Shown here in pieces: positions 59,022-64,000 of a stretch of 64,000 nt of DNA. The stretch lies in assembly GCA_947561715.1 (NCBI GenBank), contig OX387199.1:7631001-7695000 (forward strand), given 5' to 3'. A program made the position numbers and the translations under genes. The notes under the pieces are model-generated. The model did no database searches and was not told the origin of the DNA. It saw nothing but the letters and a program-made list of their open reading frames with translations. This DNA is from Ascidia mentula. Its lineage: Eukaryota > Chordata > Ascidiacea > Phlebobranchia > Ascidiidae. Within the stretch, counting starts at the first letter, position 1, and each line of letters begins with the position of its first letter.

Positions 59022-60293
59022 TTAACGCTCCTGGCAAAGGGCGTTGACGTCGTACAAGAAGCTGGTGACATCGGTTTTCGGAACGGGGCGGTTAGAAAAC
59101 ATACAGACAGTCTCGACGTTTTTTTCACTATTCGTTTCTACAACACTGCACTATTCTATATTTTTTGTTCAAATCAAAATGTTTTGTGATGCGTTGTTAC
59201 TCTTACCACCGCTTTGCAGAATAAAATTGCATATACTGTGTAACACACAGCGTGTAGTAGGTATAGGGCTACCATAATGAGCACAATCCCTGACTAAAGT
59301 TATGTCAGTTACGCAAGGGTTGCCTAATGTTTTGGGTCACGGGTGCAACAGTAAAAAGAGAAAAATAAATAAAGCAACATCCTTAATTTATGATTGCAAC
59401 AGCTCACGAAATGGTCAAGTTGGACTTTTTTGTCCTATCGTCACGGGACGGACTAACGTTTTCGTAACTACTTTATCGTCATCTAGCGGCTGAGGGTATT
59501 TCTATAATTTCTGAAAAGTATACGAAACGACACAGTAAATTAAAAAGTACACGTAACAACAGTAAAAAAACACAATTGAATCAAACACAATAAACATATA
59601 ATGCTAGCATTGTCTTCACACAAAAACGGTGATTTGCTTTTGAAAATTTCCAAAATTACGTCGTCATACAGGTATACACATACGCTATAAATATTATTTG
59701 CAATAAGTGTGGAACGCGAGGTGATTATTCACTGCATACCAAGTGATTTTTCAAGTCATGTGGTTGGCTAAATATTTCATTTCCAAACTTTTAATGCCTG
59801 AACTTTCAAACCAATCACAAAAGATTTTTTTGCTGCAACTGGATTTAGACAAAATCGAGTTCTTAGACCTGTAGTCGGTAAAATTTTCTTTGGTTTACAT
59901 GTCATTTTTGTGTATGAAAACTTTGCTGAAGGTGCTTGAAAACCAGTAAAAATACAAATAAATGATTTTTTTAAATTGTTTATTTGGTGTGATCAGTCAA
60001 TGGATGGGAGATTGTTGATACAGTTTTGAGTGGAAATATAATGAAATGATGTAACATACGCAGTCAAGAATGTAAAATTTAGAAACGAAATGGACGTCTT
60101 GATTTAATGAATACCCTACAATATGTTGATTTACAAAGACAACTAAAGACAAATATCTCAACGAAAACCTGAAAAAAATATCCCAACAATCATAAAAAAC
60201 ACTATTCGTTATAGCGAAAAAAGTCGACTGGGTAAATGCGTGCTGCATCGAAATCCGTCTTTTCGATCTCGGTGTAAACGAGTTGTAGGCGAG
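59022..60293. other. Intergenic between the EF-hand gene and RPS8
   Basis: No gene was seen. The right end carries a pyrimidine-rich CTTTTCGATCTC near 60259-60270 that may act as the 5'-terminal oligopyrimidine start of the S8 transcript (inference). Confidence 0.5.
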
Positions 60294-62410
60294 ATGGGTA
60301 TTTCTCAGGATTCGTGGCATAAGCGACGAGCAACAGGCGGCAAAAGGCCCCAGCCCCGCAAGAAGCGAAAGTTTGAGTTGGGTAGACCAGCTGCTAACAC
60401 CAAAATCGGTTCCAAGAGGATCCATTTAGTTCGAACCCGTGGCGGCAACACCAAGTTCAGAGGTCTGAGACTTGATCACGGAAATTTCTCTTGGGGTTCC
60501 GAAGCTATTTCGCGCAAAACCCGTATCATCGATGTGAATTATAATGCCAGCAACAACGAATTGCTCCGTACCAAAACCCTTGTGAAGAACTGCATCATAC
60601 AAATCGACAGTACTCCCTTCAGACAGTGGTGAGGGCATTTTCCTTTTTTTTGGACCAGTGAGCGGTTTGTCCTATGCTTGTAAGACGGTATTAATTAATG
60701 TGTCTGAACTACAGAATCAGCAATTGTGCTTTTCACATAATCTGCCTAACTGAACTTAATATGTTGTTGTGAAGTATTATTTCGCTAAGGTTGTTATGTT
60801 TTTTTAACCTTTTTCACGAAATAATAATTCCAAATCTTGCTCCCACTCACTTTAGAAAATAAAACAAAAATAATGTAAAAAGTAAATTCTGCAAGATGCT
60901 ATTCATGGATCAACATTGGGACTGATATCACAGCAACAATAGATATTGTCGAATAAGTACCAAGCACTAAAACTTAAAATTTATGTTTGTGTGAAGAAAA
61001 TGGTCTCAAATTAACTGCAACCAACACATCTTTGCATTGATGTACACATTTGCTGTCTCCTTAGTGTTGAAAATCGAAATTATACACATGTTCTCCTTTT
61101 TCTAGGTCCATTTAGAAAAGATTTTAAAATTTAAAAATTTTTTCAAACTTACTTGTACACACCACCAGAAAACGTAACAGAGCTTTAGTCTTCATCTGCT
61201 GTCAGTTTTGATGCAATCAAGACTTTTCGCCCAGCAAAAATGAAAACAAAACCCAAGTTGCTAGTTGCCATTATTTCCAGACATTTTTCTTCGCCTAAGC
61301 GTAGAATTTCATATTTGGTGCTTGGTACTTATATTTGTCATCACTTTGTGATTTGCCTGAAGTAAAATTTTCCTTTTTTTTTAGGACTGCGCTACACACG
61401 TTTCAATAAAAATCTCCTTTCTAAACCAATGCATTTTCAGCCCATCTTTACCTGCAGCATTGTGACGTCAGGCCCATTGTTGACTCAAAGTTGGAACCAT
61501 GAAAATCTTAAAGATGTCCATTATCTTTATGTTTTTTTTGTTGAAAGGTATGAAGCTCATTATGCCACCCCTCTTGGGCGCAAAAAGTCAGCCAAGCTTA
61601 CAGAGGCAGAGGAAGAGGTCCTTAACAAAAAGCGTTCCAAAAAACTCCAAAGGAAGTATGATGAGCGCAAGAAGTTGCCAAAGGTATTGTTTAACTTTTT
61701 TGTATCTGCAACTTCTCTGAATTCCATAATATGGTTTTGCTAATATTGTAACATAAGGTTTCATAGCAAGAACATACATTATAGCAATGTTAGTTGATAT
61801 ATTTGCTATATTGAGAAATAGGCAGTGTACTAATCAAACTGTACTAGAGGTATATACAACAAAATAATTGTAGTTTAAAACTACCTGTTATTACATGTTT
61901 TGATTCATCAATCTGCTCCAATCTCCATGGCAACAATAGCACTGCCCTAATACTTTACTCATGGCCAGTTTGCTAATAATTTACGATTGGATCGGAAGGC
62001 CCGTCTAATGTTCCAGAGTGGTTGTTGCTCTCCACCAAACATGTTCCAGCTTAACTACCCATAGCCCAAAATAATTCAATGAGTGATGTGCTTTAACTAA
62101 ATTTTGTGTATGAACTTTCTCAAGCGTCAAATTGTGTGTGAACTTTTCTCGAGCGTTTTTTCATATCTCTGTCCGGTCCAAGTTTTGGGGGGTTAAATGA
62201 TATTATGTGGTTGTCCATCAGAGCATGATTCAATTTTACAAATTTCTTTTTCAGGTAGCACATGGGTTGGAAGAACAGTTTGTGCAGGGCCGCATCCTTG
62301 CCTGTCTTTCATCAAGACCTGGTCAAAGTGGCCGAGCCGATGGATACATTCTTGAGGGCAAAGAACTGGAGTTCTACCAGAAAAAGATCCGTGCGAGAAA
62401 GGGCAAATAA
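60294..62410 (+). CDS. RPS8: 40S ribosomal protein S8 (eS8)
   Basis: Three exons (60294-60628, 61548-61683, 62255-62410) encode exactly 208 residues, the length of vertebrate RPS8. The start [17 protein letters not shown] and the end KKIRARKGK are family hallmarks, and the whole chain is Lys/Arg-rich without gaps. It is a structural protein of the small ribosomal subunit in the cytosol. Introns are in phase 2 and 0. The vertebrate gene hosts C/D box snoRNAs in its introns; I looked for box C/D pairs here and found none convincing. AATAAA is at 62431, only 20 bases after the stop, giving a very short 3' untranslated region. Confidence 0.98.
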
Positions 62411-62430
62411 GTGTTGTGCACTTTCTCATG

Positions 62431-62436
62431 AATAAA
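62431..62436 (+). terminator. Polyadenylation signal AATAAA of RPS8
   Basis: AATAAA lies 20 bases after the stop codon. Confidence 0.75.
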
Positions 62437-62998
62437 AAATTGCAAAGAAAATTATTGTTTTTGTGCCAGCTGCCAGGTCAGGTGCAAAAATGCAAGGTCC
62501 AGTCCAGTTAGCATTTTACAATATTATTGCTGTGCAACAGTCACATACAGGTATAGAGAGATATGTTACTATGGCCATATTACTTGTAATGAAAACTTCT
62601 AACGGTGTCGACATGCTCGCTCTTAATGTTGCTATTGATTGTGTTTAGCATGTCGTCGCACTGTAGAACGAGTTCTCACACAAAAGTGGGTGATGCTTTC
62701 TGTGTTTCATAACAACATACTTAGTGAATAACAAGGGCACTGGGCATACTAAGCAAACATTTCAAACACACCTGTATTAAATGCTATGGTTTCTGAGCTT
62801 ACCTACAACATCCATTTTTGGATAACACATTTGGTAGCAAGGTTACACAAGTGTAGGCCACCAACTAAGCCAGTTGTACAAAAATGATCTTTTTCTTGCT
62901 TCCTTTGCAATCCTATCAGGATGCAAAAAAATCAACAAACATTTGTCTTTTGTTTATTACTGAACCAATCCAATTTATCAAAATATAATTTAAATGAG
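62437..62998. other. Intergenic between convergent RPS8 and MRPS31
   Basis: No gene was seen; it holds the two convergent 3' ends. The MRPS31 signal was not assigned. Confidence 0.5.
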
Positions 62999-63992
62999 TC
63001 AATCTGCTTCTCCTGGAGCGATAGATGACTGCACCAAACCAATTTGTTCAAGGACTTGTAGTTTTTCATCAAAATATGATCTAAACCAGTCAATGTGGTC
63101 ATGTTTCTCCTGTAGTGACAGATGACCATTCAGCGACAGCGATAACACAACAGCGTTCATAAATAACCGCAATGGACCAGACTTTGGGCACCAGTCTTCC
63201 AGCTTTTCATCAAGGAAAACATGAGAGTAAAATGGGACTTCTTGCTCTTCTTCCATGCCTGTGAACAAATAGACTCAATTAAAATCAGTGGAGAATCCAT
63301 TGGGTGGAAAATAGTAATGTTTATACATTAAGTCTTTACTTTATTATTACAAGCAGTGAGCAACAGCTTGTGAACACTATACAGAGCAATGTACCATGTA
63401 CATTTTAATTGACCAGATTTTGTTTAAATTCGAACAGGGCTGGTTCTTGATACACCAAATTGGGTCAGGCACTCGAAAAGGTATGCCCAGAAGTTAAAGG
63501 GACACATTCCTGTTGTTTGATTTAGAAAATGGTGATGACGCTTTAGGTGAAGTACAGGTATTTACCAGTCCTGCATTTTTTAGAACCAGCTCTGGTTTAA
63601 CGAAAAGCTGTCAAAATTTGGTAAGGTTTGTTTTTTCAGTTCATGTTGGTTTTAATGGGGTTTCCACATAAACAAATTGAAAAATAATGCATGAAAAGAA
63701 ATACATTTCTTGAAGATAGCGGAGTTGTAAGATGTCCAGCCATTCAGATTAATCGGGTCTGACTCAATTTAACAAAAGTGTTGAAACAAAGAATGTTTTG
63801 AACACCGGATAAAACAATACCTTCTTCATTATTGATGGGAAAGGTAAACATTTTTCCTTGTTTTGTGAGCAATATTTGCTCTTGGAAGGAATTTGTTATA
63901 GTTTCTGTTCTCTTTACGTTGGCAAGTGTATCATTCTCATACTTGTTGTACCAATCTTGGGCAGTCCACTGAAGTTGATCTTCTGGTGGTGA
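62999..63992 (-). CDS. MRPS31: Mitochondrial ribosomal protein S31 (3' part)
   Basis: Two exons are visible: 63992-63821 (acceptor TTAG/TCA at the window edge, the rest of the gene outside) and 63258-62999, encoding the last 143 residues. The segment KMFTFPINNEE followed by SHVFLDEKLEDWCPKSGP, then LRLFMNAVVLSLSLN and HIDWFRSYFDEK matches the conserved C-terminus of mS31 (in vertebrates, LWTFPINNE, then a HIFLEKHLE-type block, then HIEWFRNYF). It is a component of the mitochondrial small ribosomal subunit. The intron is in phase 1. The gene is convergent with RPS8. Confidence 0.9.
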
Positions 63993-64000
63993 CTAATGAA

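Noticed and set aside
60629..62254. C/D box snoRNAs in RPS8 introns, as in vertebrates
   Set aside because: No convincing box C (RTGATGA) paired with box D (CTGA) at snoRNA spacing was seen; GTGATGT near 62085 lacks a matching box D.

Overview
The window is nuclear DNA of a compact, AT-rich animal genome. Genes are split by short GT-AG introns and sit on both strands about 0.5-6 kb apart. A tunicate of the Ciona type fits best: chordate-type gene content (NSD with HMG-like, PHD and two PWWP domains), small introns, and AG acceptor dinucleotides just upstream of several start codons, as expected for spliced-leader trans-splicing. The species assignment is inference. All exon structures were read by hand from splice sites, phase and family similarity.

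Layout. 1-1658 (+): 3' part of a LamG/pentraxin-like plus C-type lectin gene. 1943-2682 (+): an unrecognised open frame and a possible exon with a splice donor. 2683-8892: no coherent gene. 8893-14413 (+): an eight-exon gene for an unrecognised 440-residue protein. 15699-17292 (+): classical short-chain dehydrogenase. 17827-20915 (-): beta subunit of the mitochondrial processing peptidase, convergent with the dehydrogenase. 22696-39193 (-): a 31-exon NSD-family histone H3K36 methyltransferase filling a quarter of the window. 39194-45370: mostly repeats, including two ~0.37-0.4 kb direct copies. 45371-45685 (+): NDUFV3-like complex I subunit. 46472-47985 (+): tetraspanin. 49538-59021 (+): a calmodulin-like EF-hand protein with a very long Ser/Arg-rich N-terminus; one intron carries a hammerhead ribozyme motif on the other strand. 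60294-62410 (+): ribosomal protein S8 (208 aa). 62999-63992 (-): 3' end of MRPS31.

The most striking feature is a 3126-base exon (37048-33923, minus strand) inside the NSD gene, directly after the first PWWP domain. It is open for 1042 codons, is in phase 0 at both ends, and has no methionine in its first 347 codons, so its frame can only be entered by splicing. It encodes four pipsqueak-type helix-turn-helix units, a CENP-B-like helix block and a pogo/Tigger-like DDE domain whose catalytic acidic residues are mostly replaced. This looks like a domesticated transposase captured as a cassette exon: about 1552 residues of NSD without it, about 2594 with it.

Smaller mobile elements were also found: a tRNA-derived SINE with perfect 15-base target-site duplications in an NSD intron, a 45-base micro-insertion with perfect 15-base duplications in another NSD intron and a longer relative near 44.6 kb, and the hammerhead motif typical of Penelope-like elements or retrozymes. 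The genes are individually housekeeping, chromatin, membrane or signalling genes; nothing suggests an operon or shared pathway beyond three mitochondrial proteins (PMPCB, NDUFV3, MRPS31).
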